Positions 34,308 to 44,800 of a stretch of 64,000 bases of DNA are shown here, in pieces (the stretch's first letter is position 1; every line of letters begins with the position of its first letter). Position numbers and translations under genes: made by a program. The notes under the pieces were generated by a model that was not told the DNA's origin, did no database searches, and saw nothing but the letters and a program-made list of their open reading frames with translations. The stretch is from Candidatus Eremiobacteraceae bacterium (GTDB taxonomy: Bacteria > Vulcanimicrobiota > Vulcanimicrobiia > Eremiobacterales > Eremiobacteraceae): positions 1 to 64,000 of the forward strand of contig DATGJI010000045.1 of assembly GCA_035295225.1 (NCBI GenBank), read 5' to 3'.

Positions 34308-37115
34308 ATGGCGCGCGACATGACCGAGTCGAAGCGAGCTGTGTCGTCTAGACTTCGAGAGGACAGTTTACCCTCGGGCTTGGTCGCTTTTCTCTTCACC
34401 GACATCGAAGGCTCGACGCAGCGTTGGGACAAGCACCGAGACGCCATGGACGCTGCCGTCAAGCTCCACGATACGATTGTGCGCGGTGCGATAGAGGGCG
34501 GCACCGGTTATGTTTTCAAAACGGCCGGTGACGCGTTTTGCGCCGCGTTTTCTTCAGCGCGCGACGCTGTGACCGCCGCGATTGAGATCCAGCGCGAACT
34601 CGCGGGCGCAGACTTTGCGGCTGTCGACGGCATTCGCGTCAGAATCGGTCTGCATGTCGGCCAAGCCTCCGAGCGCGACGGCGATTACTTCGGACCTGCC
34701 GTGAATCGGACGGCGCGGCTCATGTCGATCGGCCACGGCGGTCAAGTGCTTCTCTCCGGCGCGATGCGCGAGTCGGCTGAGATATCGCTGCCGAGCGGCG
34801 TATGGCTCACTGATCTCGGACAGCGACGGCTCAAGGATCTCACGGAACCGGAACACGTCTGGCAGCTCGATATCGCAGGTTTGGCGGCCGATTTTCCACC
34901 GCTCTCGTCGCTCGACGCGCGGCCGAACAACTTGCCGGTGCAGCTGACGCGCCTCATCGGTCGCGAGCAGGACGTCGACGAGATCAAGGCGCTGATCACG
35001 AAGCATCGACTGGTGACGCTGCTCGGTTCTGGCGGCGTGGGAAAGACCAGACTTGCCTTGCAAGTGGCAGCGGACCTCATCGATCGGTACCCGGACGGAG
35101 TTTGGTTCGCCGACTTGGCGCCCATCAGCGATCCGGAACTCGTCGCAAGCGTGGTCGCTCAGGCGCTCGGCATGTCGCAAGCGCAGGACCGGCGCGTCGA
35201 TGAAGCCGTCGTCGAACGACTCAAGCGCAAGAACCTCATTCTCGTGCTGGACAATTGCGAACACCTCGTAGAAGCCGCGGCTCGCCTTTCCGCGGCGATA
35301 GTGCGCGGTTGCGCCGGCGTGAGCATTCTCACGACGTCGCGGCAGGCGCTGGGCATCGATGGAGAAGTCGTCCATAGACTACCATCGCTTGCCGTTCCGG
35401 CAAACTTCGGCGAAATGCGAGCCGGAGAGGCGCATCAGTACGGAGCGATCGCGCTCTTTGTCGAACGCGCAAGCGCGGCGGACTCGCGCTTTTCACTCAC
35501 GGACGACACGGCGCCCGTCGTCGCGGATATCTGCAGACGGTTGGACGGTATTCCGCTTGCCATCGAGCTTGCCGCGGCGCGCGTCAAAGTGCTGACGATT
35601 CCCAATCTCGCAAAGCGACTGGACGATCGGTTCAAACTCCTTACCGGCGGGAACAGAACAGCGCTGCCGCGCCAGAAGACGCTCATGGCCTTGATCGATT
35701 GGAGCTATGATCTTCTGACCGAATCCGAGCAGACACTGCTCGCACGGGTGGCGATATTCGCGGGCGGTTTTGGGCTGGATGCCGCGGCGACGATTTGCGC
35801 CGACGGAACCGTCGATGAAGTCGAGATCCTCGATCTGCTGTCGTCATTGACGGACAAGTCGCTGATCGTCGCGGACACGTTGGGAGAAGAGGAGCGCTAT
35901 CGGCTGCTCGAATCGACGCGCGCGTACTCGTTGGCAAAACTAAATGCTTTAGGCGAACGCGAGCGGCTGGCCGCAAGCCACGCCGCCTATTTCAAGAGGC
36001 TGGCGGAGTTCGCAGACCAGACGCACCTCAGGGTCCCGAGCCCATTGCCGCTTGCCCTTCTCGAAGTCGAGCGAGACAACTTCCGGGCGGCGCTCGAGTG
36101 GTCGATAACTGACGAGCACGACGTGCCACTTGGCGCCGCTATCGCGGGAAGTCTCGAACGGCTGTGGACCACAGGTGGACTCATGGCTGAGGGCCGCTAT
36201 TGGATCGGTCGCGCGCAAGCGCGCCTGGATGAATCGTCTAACCCGAAGGAAGCGGCTCGGCTCTGGCTCGCGCTCGCCGGCATAGTCCACGCAAAGCCCA
36301 AATACGAATGTGCGATGCGCGCGCTCGCGCTCTATGAAACGTTTGCTGAGCCAAGGCGCGCGGCGTGGTCGCAATTTTATGCGGCATTCGCTCTCCATCA
36401 GATGGGCCGGATCGAGGAAGCAGAACGCGAGTGCGAACATGCACTGCTCGCGAGCCGCGACTGCGGCAACACCCGATGCGTAGCGGCGTGCCTCAATCTG
36501 CAGGGACTATTCTATCGATCTCCTGGCCATGAATCCGCCGAGGCGCGCAAAGTATTCGCACAAGCGCTCGAGATATTCAAGTCCTTGGAGGATGATGCCG
36601 GCTCCGCGGTCGTCCTTGGCAACATTGCTGAGCTCGACTTTTTTGAAGGAAACCTCGACAGCGCGACCGCTATGGCTGAAGAGGCCCGCGACGTCACGCT
36701 CGGCACGCACAACATGTTCTACCTCGCCATCAGCAATACGAATCTCGCAGCGTATAATATCGCCTCCGGTGATTATGATGCGGCGCTTCGCGCCGCGCGT
36801 GAGGGCCTGAAGTGTGCGCTGCAGGAGCAGCACGCGCTCGGCATCGCGATCGTGCTGCAGCATTTCGCGCAGCTCGCTGCCATCCGCGGCGATGCGCGCG
36901 AGGGCGCACGGCTTCTCGCTTATGTCGACGCGCGTTTGCGTGCGCTGAGCTACGAACGAGAGTACACCGAGAAGTGGTGTCTTGAGAAGCTCATGATCGA
37001 GCTTCGAAGAACTTTGGACGATTCTGAGATCGAGCGGCTAGCGGCCGAAGGCGCTGCTTGGACGGAAGATCGCGCTGTCGGACTTGCTATGTCGACGTGT
37101 GAGGACTTACTTTGA
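34308..37115 (+). CDS. Class III adenylate/guanylate cyclase fused to STAND ATPase and TPR repeats (paralogue B)
   Basis: 935 aa, same architecture as 25768. Cyclase: Asp32 (FTDIEGST), Lys71 and Asp75 (KTAGDAF), Asn133 and Arg137 are kept, but position 131 is Ala where paralogue A has Thr, so nucleotide specificity or activity may differ. STAND domain has the P-loop GSGGVGKT and LILVLDNCEH. The C-terminal TPR-like region diverges most. The ATPase sections of the two are almost identical in motifs, suggesting recent duplication. It is followed on the same strand by the sedolisin gene (118 bp). Confidence 0.92.
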   Translation: MARDMTESKRAVSSRLREDSLPSGLVAFLFTDIEGSTQRWDKHRDAMDAAVKLHDTIVRGAIEGGTGYVFKTAGDAFCAAFSSARDAVTAAIEIQRELAGADFAAVDGIRVRIGLHVGQASERDGDYFGPAVNRTARLMSIGHGGQVLLSGAMRESAEISLPSGVWLTDLGQRRLKDLTEPEHVWQLDIAGLAADFPPLSSLDARPNNLPVQLTRLIGREQDVDEIKALITKHRLVTLLGSGGVGKTRLALQVAADLIDRYPDGVWFADLAPISDPELVASVVAQALGMSQAQDRRVDEAVVERLKRKNLILVLDNCEHLVEAAARLSAAIVRGCAGVSILTTSRQALGIDGEVVHRLPSLAVPANFGEMRAGEAHQYGAIALFVERASAADSRFSLTDDTAPVVADICRRLDGIPLAIELAAARVKVLTIPNLAKRLDDRFKLLTGGNRTALPRQKTLMALIDWSYDLLTESEQTLLARVAIFAGGFGLDAAATICADGTVDEVEILDLLSSLTDKSLIVADTLGEEERYRLLESTRAYSLAKLNALGERERLAASHAAYFKRLAEFADQTHLRVPSPLPLALLEVERDNFRAALEWSITDEHDVPLGAAIAGSLERLWTTGGLMAEGRYWIGRAQARLDESSNPKEAARLWLALAGIVHAKPKYECAMRALALYETFAEPRRAAWSQFYAAFALHQMGRIEEAERECEHALLASRDCGNTRCVAACLNLQGLFYRSPGHESAEARKVFAQALEIFKSLEDDAGSAVVLGNIAELDFFEGNLDSATAMAEEARDVTLGTHNMFYLAISNTNLAAYNIASGDYDAALRAAREGLKCALQEQHALGIAIVLQHFAQLAAIRGDAREGARLLAYVDARLRALSYEREYTEKWCLEKLMIELRRTLDDSEIERLAAEGAAWTEDRAVGLAMSTCEDLL

Positions 37116-37233
37116 TTCGGAACCTACTAGAATTCCCCGGCCCAAAGTCCTAAATCAGCACGCTCGGAGGTCGCTGTTTCGCGCAAACGTAACGGACATC
37201 GCATCAATCGCTCGCTCTTTGAGGATGAACTTC

Positions 37234-38901
37234 ATGCTTGCTCGCTTTTCGATTTTCGGCGCGATCGTGACGTTTGCGCTCGGCACCGCGGTCGCCGCTG
37301 CGTCGACTTCTCCGATCGAGATCGGAACGGTCACCGGCGTCCGTGACTATGGTCGAGCATCGGAAAGCACACGCGTGCGCGTCGCAGTCGTGTTGAACTA
37401 CCATCGCGACGCAGAGCTCGAGTCGCTGACGCAGGCGCAAGCAGATCCGGCTTCTCCTCTCTTTCATCACTTCCTCACGCCCGAGCAGTTTTCGAATTAC
37501 TTTGCGGCAACACCGGCAGAGTACGGAAGCGTCATCGCATCGCTGCGGCGCGGCGGGTTCACGATCACGCATATTTTTGCGAACCGCACCGTCGTGGATG
37601 CGGTCGCGCCCGCGCCGATCGCGGCGCGCTATTTCAGCACGGATATCCACCGTGTTCTCACCGCAGACGGCCGGATCACGTATACAAACGTACTTCCCGG
37701 CATCGTGCCGGCCGAGATCGGCGATCTCGTCTTCAGCGTTCAGGGCTTGGACGCCGTCGGTCGCATGCGCCCGACTATCGCATTCAGCCCAAGAGCGGGT
37801 CGGCGCTTGATCGCTCCGGCAGTCAGCCCCGACACGGCACCCGTTTTCGGGCCGGACGGGGGTTACGGACCGCTCGTCTTCACTCGGTCGTACGATTTAC
37901 CGTCCTCGAAGGGCTTCACAGGCGCCGGTCACGCGTCTGGCGTCGCGACGGATGCCGACTTCCTCAATAGCGATCTTAACTCGTTTCTCGCGTACTTCCG
38001 CATCAAACGCACCGGCCCCCAGACCACGCGCGTGCTCGTCGATGGCGGACCGCCGCCCGGTGATGGTCCAGATTCGATCGAGACGACGCTGGATGTCGAG
38101 CAGATCACGTCACTCGCGCCCGGCACGGCGCTCTACGTCTACGAGGTGACGTACGATGAGCCGACCAACGCGAATTTCATCGACATCTTCAACCAAGTCG
38201 TGAGTGACGACAAAGTCGACACCCTCAACTCGAGTTACGGGTACTGCGAGACGGCGATCCACAAAGGCTATCCGGCGTCGCTGAATACTGTCGCCAAACA
38301 GGGTAACGCCCTCGGCATCACATTCCACTCGTCGGCCGGGGACACGGGGTCGTCCTGGGATGGCTGCTCGGGCGTCGCGGTTGGAACGCCCGTCGACATT
38401 CCGCACGGCGAAGCCATTGGCGGCACCACGCTCTCAGTCGACGGCAATGGCAACGAAACCGGGGAAATCGGTTGGAATAGCACGGGCGGCGGCATTTCGA
38501 AGCTCTTCGCAGTTCCGACGTGGCAGCAGAACGTGCCGCACGTCATCAAAGGCGGACGCAATCTCCCCGACTTGGCGTTTGACGCGGACCCGGGAACCGG
38601 CGGATCGTATTTCTATGGAGGATTCTGGTCGGGACCGATCGGCGGCACCTCGATGTCATCGCCGATCTTCGGCGCCTCGCTCACCGAGATCAATCAAGTG
38701 GAAGGAGCGCGAGCCGGCGATTTTAACGTAACGCTCTATAAGACTTGGTTGGCTCATGGGTACGGCAACGGCACGACGGCCAACTTCCGCGACATAACGT
38801 CCGGCAGCATTCCGCCGTATCATGCCGGCCCGGGCTATGACCAGATGTCGGGCATCGGCGCGATGCTCGTCAACAATTTCGTCAAGCTGTTTCGAAGATA
38901 A
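37234..38901 (+). CDS. S53 family peptidase (sedolisin/pseudomonalisin-like)
   Basis: 555 aa from the ATG at 37234, which has GAGG nine nt upstream; the ATG at 37225 has it touching. After a signal peptide comes a prodomain (Pro-kumamolisin activation type, LFHHFLTPEQF). The Ser-Glu-Asp catalytic set is visible: Glu283 and Asp287 (ETTLDVE), oxyanion Asp370 (SSAGDTGS) and Ser473 (GGTSMSSP). A Ca-binding tail DITSG...GPGYDQMSGIG is present. These secreted acid-active peptidases suit acid soils. Function certain at family level. Follows the cyclase gene. Confidence 0.93.
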   Translation: MLARFSIFGAIVTFALGTAVAAASTSPIEIGTVTGVRDYGRASESTRVRVAVVLNYHRDAELESLTQAQADPASPLFHHFLTPEQFSNYFAATPAEYGSVIASLRRGGFTITHIFANRTVVDAVAPAPIAARYFSTDIHRVLTADGRITYTNVLPGIVPAEIGDLVFSVQGLDAVGRMRPTIAFSPRAGRRLIAPAVSPDTAPVFGPDGGYGPLVFTRSYDLPSSKGFTGAGHASGVATDADFLNSDLNSFLAYFRIKRTGPQTTRVLVDGGPPPGDGPDSIETTLDVEQITSLAPGTALYVYEVTYDEPTNANFIDIFNQVVSDDKVDTLNSSYGYCETAIHKGYPASLNTVAKQGNALGITFHSSAGDTGSSWDGCSGVAVGTPVDIPHGEAIGGTTLSVDGNGNETGEIGWNSTGGGISKLFAVPTWQQNVPHVIKGGRNLPDLAFDADPGTGGSYFYGGFWSGPIGGTSMSSPIFGASLTEINQVEGARAGDFNVTLYKTWLAHGYGNGTTANFRDITSGSIPPYHAGPGYDQMSGIGAMLVNNFVKLFRR

Positions 38902-38976
38902 ACCGGCGACGCGATTCAGCCCCTTTTCACCGATTGGGTGTACGATCTCATGTGTCTCTTGGAAGGGGCTGAAACG

Positions 38977-40188
38977 ATGAACCGGCATCTAGTCAAGCGC
39001 GGAGTTCCCGCGTGTCTGCTTATCGCGACGTGCTGCGTCCTGTCGGCGTGCAACGGCACCGCTCCACACGCCGCGGCGGCGCCGCCGATCCCCAATACGA
39101 CTCGCGCAATGGCGTTCGGGCCGAGACCGGATCATTCCGGTCGGCTCGGCGTCGTGCTGACATCGCAAGATGGTGGGCAGATCTTCGGCTTTGATATCGG
39201 ACAGGATAACGGAGCCGGAATTCTGTCAACGGCCAACCACGTGGAAGCTTTTGATCAGCAAACCGGCGCGATAACGCAGTCGTTCCCCAAAGTCACGCCG
39301 GCGCGAACAACGTATGCACTCGATGGCATCTTCCCAAGCGATATCGCCCTCGTCACGCGTTATGTCGAGCCCAAGGGGTCTATCTTCGCCAATCGATACT
39401 ATGACGTGGTCAGCCCGTTCACTGCCGGCGGCTTTACCGGAAAATGGACGCCGCCTATCTTTGACATCGACATCCAGCAGGGCGCAAAAGTTCTCAATTC
39501 GACCACAAGCGTTCTGTTCGCGATTCAACTGAAGAGCAACGACCGCCCGGTCTTGGTCGCGACTGACATCGGTGCGAATTCGATAGCGAAGGTCGTCCAT
39601 CTCAGTCCAAATACGTTCGGCGGGGGCGACGGGCCGCAGCTCGCTAGTTACACGTTCCAAGGAAAAGCGGTGTTCGCGCTTTCACCCGACGGCGGAGCCG
39701 TAGGCGGGGCAGCCCCGATCAACATCCTCGTCGATTACACGACGGGCGCCGCGAAGCAATTCACCGGATTCAACTTCGGCCCGTTCGGCGCGGGCTATGT
39801 GAATGGCATGGCGGTCGATCCCAACACCGGGATCGAGGCGACCACGACAGAACTGAACGCGCAAGTGGAGTTTTACAATCTCGTGACGCGCGCCGGCATC
39901 GCCGCAGTCCAGCTACCATGCACCGGGAACGCAGACCAAAGCAATAGCGGAGCAGGCATCGCAGTGGATCCGGTGCACAGACTTTTCTTGGTGACAGATC
40001 CTGCATATGCATGCGACGGCAGCCGCGACGGCGCGATCGTCGTATATAACGAAAAAGGAACTCTCGTCGAAACGATTCCCGGCTTCAAGTTCGCGATCGC
40101 GGAGCCCGCGCCGGCTCTTGACCCAGCGAAGCGTTTGGGATGGGACTTCGGGCCGCAGTTCAGCCAGCTGCAGCAATTCTTCTACTAG
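38977..40188 (+). CDS. Lipoprotein, beta-propeller-like, function unknown
   Basis: 403 aa. ATG with GGAAGGGG upstream. Lipobox LSAC (Cys25). The body has repeated beta units with Asp/Asn turns (for example NGMAVDPNTG and GIAVDPVHRLFLV), resembling a propeller of quinoprotein/NHL type without recognisable active-site residues. Probably periplasmic or surface. Only 75 bp after the sedolisin gene, possibly co-transcribed. Confidence 0.7.
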   Translation: MNRHLVKRGVPACLLIATCCVLSACNGTAPHAAAAPPIPNTTRAMAFGPRPDHSGRLGVVLTSQDGGQIFGFDIGQDNGAGILSTANHVEAFDQQTGAITQSFPKVTPARTTYALDGIFPSDIALVTRYVEPKGSIFANRYYDVVSPFTAGGFTGKWTPPIFDIDIQQGAKVLNSTTSVLFAIQLKSNDRPVLVATDIGANSIAKVVHLSPNTFGGGDGPQLASYTFQGKAVFALSPDGGAVGGAAPINILVDYTTGAAKQFTGFNFGPFGAGYVNGMAVDPNTGIEATTTELNAQVEFYNLVTRAGIAAVQLPCTGNADQSNSGAGIAVDPVHRLFLVTDPAYACDGSRDGAIVVYNEKGTLVETIPGFKFAIAEPAPALDPAKRLGWDFGPQFSQLQQFFY

Positions 40189-40243
40189 CGACACGCCCGC
40201 GTTCGACGCCGGTTAGGGCTCCTTTTTCCGTTGCGACAGTCGC

Positions 40244-40642
40244 GTGGTTGGGATCGGCGCCTACGAAGAACACTGTTTTGCAGATGCTATCCGATATTCG
40301 CAGGAAGCGCTCGAGCTTTCACCGCGGCGCCTAGACGCGCTCATCACAATCGGGCAAGCGTATGAGGCACGAGGCGACGTCGCGCGCGCAATCGTCGCGT
40401 TCAAAATCTGCGGCGCCGTCGCACCATACTACAGACCAGAGGCTGCTGCTTTGCTAGCTCGCGCGTATGCTCTTGGCCGTAGGATGAGTGAGGCGCAGGC
40501 GCAGCTCGCCTTTGCGCGAGCACATCGCGACGCGGCCGACCCTGTCGATCTGGCCGCCGCAGCGATCGCTGTCTACCCTTCTGCGAGCCGCCGCAATCAA
40601 AGTGTCGAACAGCGTACGAGACACGTAGCCATGTATGCGTAG
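40244..40642 (+). CDS. Small TPR-type protein
   Basis: 132 aa from a GTG, no better start in the frame. Contains two clear TPR units (ADAIRYSQEALELSPRRLDAL and IGQAYEARGDVARAIVAFKI) and more helical Ala-rich sequence. It resembles the C-terminal part of larger TPR proteins and could be a remnant of one. No signal peptide. Function unknown. Confidence 0.5.
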   Translation: MVGIGAYEEHCFADAIRYSQEALELSPRRLDALITIGQAYEARGDVARAIVAFKICGAVAPYYRPEAAALLARAYALGRRMSEAQAQLAFARAHRDAADPVDLAAAAIAVYPSASRRNQSVEQRTRHVAMYA

Positions 40643-40666
40643 AGCGGATTCGGGAGCGGCGTAGCG

Positions 40667-41788
40667 CTACATCATCATAGCAGGCAAGCCGAAGCCTTCA
40701 TACTGGACGACGGTCATCAGCCCGCTCATCACATCGTGATTGTCCACCATGTGCGCGACGATGTGGCAATGCAGCGGCCAGACACCTGGATTGTTCGCGA
40801 GAAAATCGATGTCGACCGTCTGGCCAGGGTGGACCGGCACCGTGTTCATGGTCTGCGGCCGTTCGAGCGGGCTGCCGTCCTGCGCGATCAGTCGAAACCA
40901 ATGGCCGTGTAGGTGGATCGGATGCGCCATGTTCGTGAGATTCCCGAAACGCAGGCGAACCAGATCGCCTGATCTCACGGCGATGGGCTGCGTCGCCGGA
41001 AACGTCTTACCGTTGAAGCACCAGTACTCGACCATGTCCATGCGATCCATCGCGTCGCCGACTCCAGGCAATGGATCGGCGCCGGGTTTCGCGCCCATAC
41101 CGGTCATCATCATGCTGTCCGCGAGTATGGTTTGCTCCTCTGCGGCGCGCGCTTTCTCCCACGGGATCGAACTGATGAAAATCGGTAGGTCCGACGCATA
41201 GTGCGGCTCGCGTCCGTCAACTTGCGGATCGACGATGAACATGCCGCTGACGGAAGCGAATTCCAGCTCGTTGATGTGACTATGGTACATGTACGTCCCC
41301 GCCTGGGGCGCGATGAACCGATAGACAAATGTCTCATTTGGTCGAATCGCTTGTTGCGAGAAACTTCCGGACCCGTCCATGGTGAACGGGATCGGTATTC
41401 CGTGCCAGTGCAGCGAGGTCGCCCTGGGAAGGCGATTGATCACGGTGATTTCGACTTCATCACCTTCGCCGGCGCGCAACACCGGCCCGGGCGACGTGCC
41501 GTTGATGGCGGGAACAGATATGCGGTGTTTCGGCAATGGTTGAACCGTCGCCGGCGCGAGCGTCAGCGTGAATCGCTTCGTCTGACCGCTTCGGCTGACG
41601 GAGTCCGGCGGCCGCAACGGCGGCAACGCGCGCAAGCCGGCCGTCGTGAGCCGATCGAGTTCTGCATCAGCGCCCACAGACGAGGCGGCCGGCACGGTCG
41701 CGCCGGCCATTGCCTTCCCGACATTCGTCGTCGCCAATCCGAGCGCCCCGGCTGCACCAAGTCGTAGGACGTCACGTCGCTTTAGCAT
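40667..41788 (-). CDS. Two-domain multicopper oxidase with Tat-type signal
   Basis: 373 aa. MLKRRDVLRLGAAGALGLA is a Tat-like signal with twin Arg. All copper motifs are present: HWHG (His127/129), HSH (169-171), HPIHLHGH (289-296), HCHIVAHM (340-347). A methionine-rich C-terminus (LPAMMM) and Met-rich insert (DSMMMTGMG, about 224-232) may bind Cu(I) or shape substrate access. Family members oxidise metals or phenols in the periplasm. It is shorter than three-domain laccases and close in layout to the MCO half of 5341. Its partner is not obvious nearby. Confidence 0.9.
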   Translation of the reverse strand: MLKRRDVLRLGAAGALGLATTNVGKAMAGATVPAASSVGADAELDRLTTAGLRALPPLRPPDSVSRSGQTKRFTLTLAPATVQPLPKHRISVPAINGTSPGPVLRAGEGDEVEITVINRLPRATSLHWHGIPIPFTMDGSGSFSQQAIRPNETFVYRFIAPQAGTYMYHSHINELEFASVSGMFIVDPQVDGREPHYASDLPIFISSIPWEKARAAEEQTILADSMMMTGMGAKPGADPLPGVGDAMDRMDMVEYWCFNGKTFPATQPIAVRSGDLVRLRFGNLTNMAHPIHLHGHWFRLIAQDGSPLERPQTMNTVPVHPGQTVDIDFLANNPGVWPLHCHIVAHMVDNHDVMSGLMTVVQYEGFGLPAMMM

Positions 41789-41858
41789 GTGGCCTCGCGC
41801 TGGAAACTACTGTCTTCGGCGGACACTTGCATGGCGCGCGTGTCTCAACCTTGGCGGA

Positions 41859-44800
41859 TCACCGGTTCGGATCAGAAACGTGCGCCGTCGGCCTGCCGAT
41901 CAAATAACCCTGAAGCGAGTCGCAGCCGGCAGCAGCCAAGAAGGTCGCTTGTTCCTCGGTTTCTACGCCTTCTGCAGTGACGGTCATCCCGAGGGCCTGG
42001 CTCAGCGCGATGATGCCTCGCGTGATCGCCGCATCCTCCGACTTTTCCGGCAGCCCGCGCGTGAACGATCTATCTATCTTCACGGTGTCGAACGCAAATG
42101 AGCGTAGGTAGCCGAACGAGCTATATCCGATACCGAAATCATCGATCGCGATCTTAACGCCCATCGATCGCAACGATCGGATGGTGCCGGCGCCGGCTTG
42201 TATGTCTCGCACAACCGCGCTCTCCGTCACTTCGAGCGTCAGTCTATCGGCTGGAAGACCTGAAGATCGCAGCGTTTCGCCGACGATCGACACGAGATCG
42301 GGATGCGAGAACTGTCGTGCGGAGATGTTGACCGCAACCCAAGGATAGCCGGCTTGGTCGCTGTGCCACCCAAGAGCTTGAGAACAGGCTTGGCGCAGCA
42401 CCCATTCTCCGATCGGAATGATGAGGCCCGTCTGCTCGGCGAGTGGGATAAATCGGTCGGGCGGAACGAGGCCGAGCGTCGGATGTTCCCATCGGATCAG
42501 AGCTTCGAAGCCGCGGAGTCGGCGACTCGCAGCGTCGACGATGGGTTGGAAATGCAGCCGGAATTCACCTCGACCCAGTGCGCGGTAAAGGCTGTTTTGG
42601 AATTCAAGGCGTGAGTCGGCCTCGTCGTGCATGTCGGAACTGAAGAACACCGCTTGACCTCCGCCACTTTCCTTAGCGGAGTGGACCGCGGTGTCGGCTT
42701 GGCGGATTAGTGACTCGCTGTCGCATGCGTCGCCGGGATAGATGCTGAATCCGGCGCTCGCGTTGACGTATAATTCGCGTCCGCCGATGATGAACGGTTC
42801 CGAGAAGGCGCGCGTCACCTTGTCGGCGAGAAGCGTAAGGTCCGCTACGGTCGCGACGTCGGCGAAGACGATCGCGAATTCGTCCGAACCCAACCGGCCG
42901 ACGGTATCGCCGCGGCGGACGATGGACGAGAGTCGATCCCCCACCTCCTTTAGCAGCGTGTCTCCGGCGACGTGGCCCAACGTGTCGTTGATATTCTTGA
43001 ACCGATCGACGTCCAGGCAGCACAAAGCCACGAGTTTGCCGCGTTCGAGCGCACGGCCCAACGACTCCGATAGTCGCACCTCGACTTGCATCCGGTTGGG
43101 CAGATTCGTGAGGACGTCGAAGTTGGCGAGGCGCACGAGCTCGCTCTCGGCTATCTTCCGTTCCGTGATATCCAAGACGCTGCCGAAGCCACGCGTTGAT
43201 GCCCCGGTCTCGTCGACGTCGTATCGTCCGACATTTTGTATGTGCCGGACGCTCCCGTCCTTATGATTGATGCGGTGGTCGATGTTCCACGAAATACCGG
43301 CCCGGATCGCATGTTGGACAGCACTTTCGACAAACGCGACGTCGTCGGCGTGAATGGCATCTCCGAGCGCGGTGAAATCCGCCGGCATCTCGTCGGCGGT
43401 TCGGCCGAATATGCGGAGCAGCTCGTCCGAAATCGTGCGCTCGCCGCTCTCACGATCGTACGTCCACGTGCCGAAGCGAGCCAGCGTCTGCGCTTCAGCA
43501 AGGGTATGTTCTAGACTTATGCGTTCGGTGACGTCAATGCAAAGGCCGGCTACCCCGATGATGCCACCGTGCGAATCGCGCAGCGGTTCGACGCGGCTTT
43601 CAAATGTCCGGTCGCCGAATGAATCCATGTAGTCGCAGGCTTCCCCTTTGAGGGCCCGCTCGTGCGAACTGATCGTCGGTCCAGCCTGGTCGTCGAACAT
43701 CCGTCGAAGATTGTTTCCGACCATAGAATCGTCTTCAGCCCCAAGCCTGCGAAGCGCTCCGCCGATCGAAGTCTGTATCGTGAGGTCGAGATCGGTCACC
43801 CACAGGATGGCCGGCATGTGATCGATCAGGCGGCGGATCCGCCGCTCGTGATCGAGTCTCTTCTCTTCTGCATCGTGTCTCGACGTTATGTCCAGGAAAT
43901 AGACGGCGATCCCATCCGGAGTCGGCCGGACACGTGCTTCGTACCAATGATCATTGAGCAACGAACGGAACTCGAACTGTGACGGGATGCCATCGTGCAT
44001 CGCGTCCTCGTAGCGCCGCCGATGTTCGGGTTGCGAGAACGACGGGAACCACCTCTCGATCGGCTCACCGACGAGCTCCTCGGCGGGCTTGGAGAAAAGC
44101 GACTCCACGGTGACGTTTACAAATTTGATCTTCCACTCGCGATCGATGTGCACAAAGTGTTCGACGATGCTTGCGAGGACTTCAGTCAGTCGATCCGCTG
44201 TTGCTATCGCCTTCGAGCGCGCGCGAAGTCCCTCCGTAGCGATTGCGATAACGCCGGCGACCGTCAAAGCGAAGCGAACATCTTCTTCATCAAAGCGTTT
44301 CACATTCTTGACGTAGCCGACAAGCGACCCATAGTCTCGCGTGTCAGAGCGGATCGGGATGCCGATAGCGGCGCGAATCGAGTAGCGATCGAGAAACCAA
44401 GCGGAATCAAGCGGCCTATCGGAAGCGTCGAGATCGGCGGCTGCGACGACCCCACGCGATCGAAATGATTTGGCCGCCAGCGAATCGCCCGCGACATCGA
44501 ATGTGATAGAATCGAGCGCGCCTTCCCAACCTTCGGCGGCCACACACTTCAGCGATCGATCGCGCCATTGATGTTCGTACGCGAGAACGAAGTCGACCGC
44601 AAGGCCGTCGCGCAGCAGCCGGGCGCCGAGGCGCTTCAATTCGATGTCGGATTGCTCTGCGATCGCCGCCTTGGCGAATTCGATAAGCGCTTCCTGACGC
44701 CTGACCTGCTCAAGTAATATCGGTGCCGGGATTGATGCCGCATCAACTGCCTGTCGAGCACGCTTCTTGGCCGGAGCATCCTCGTTCGACACGCTGATCA

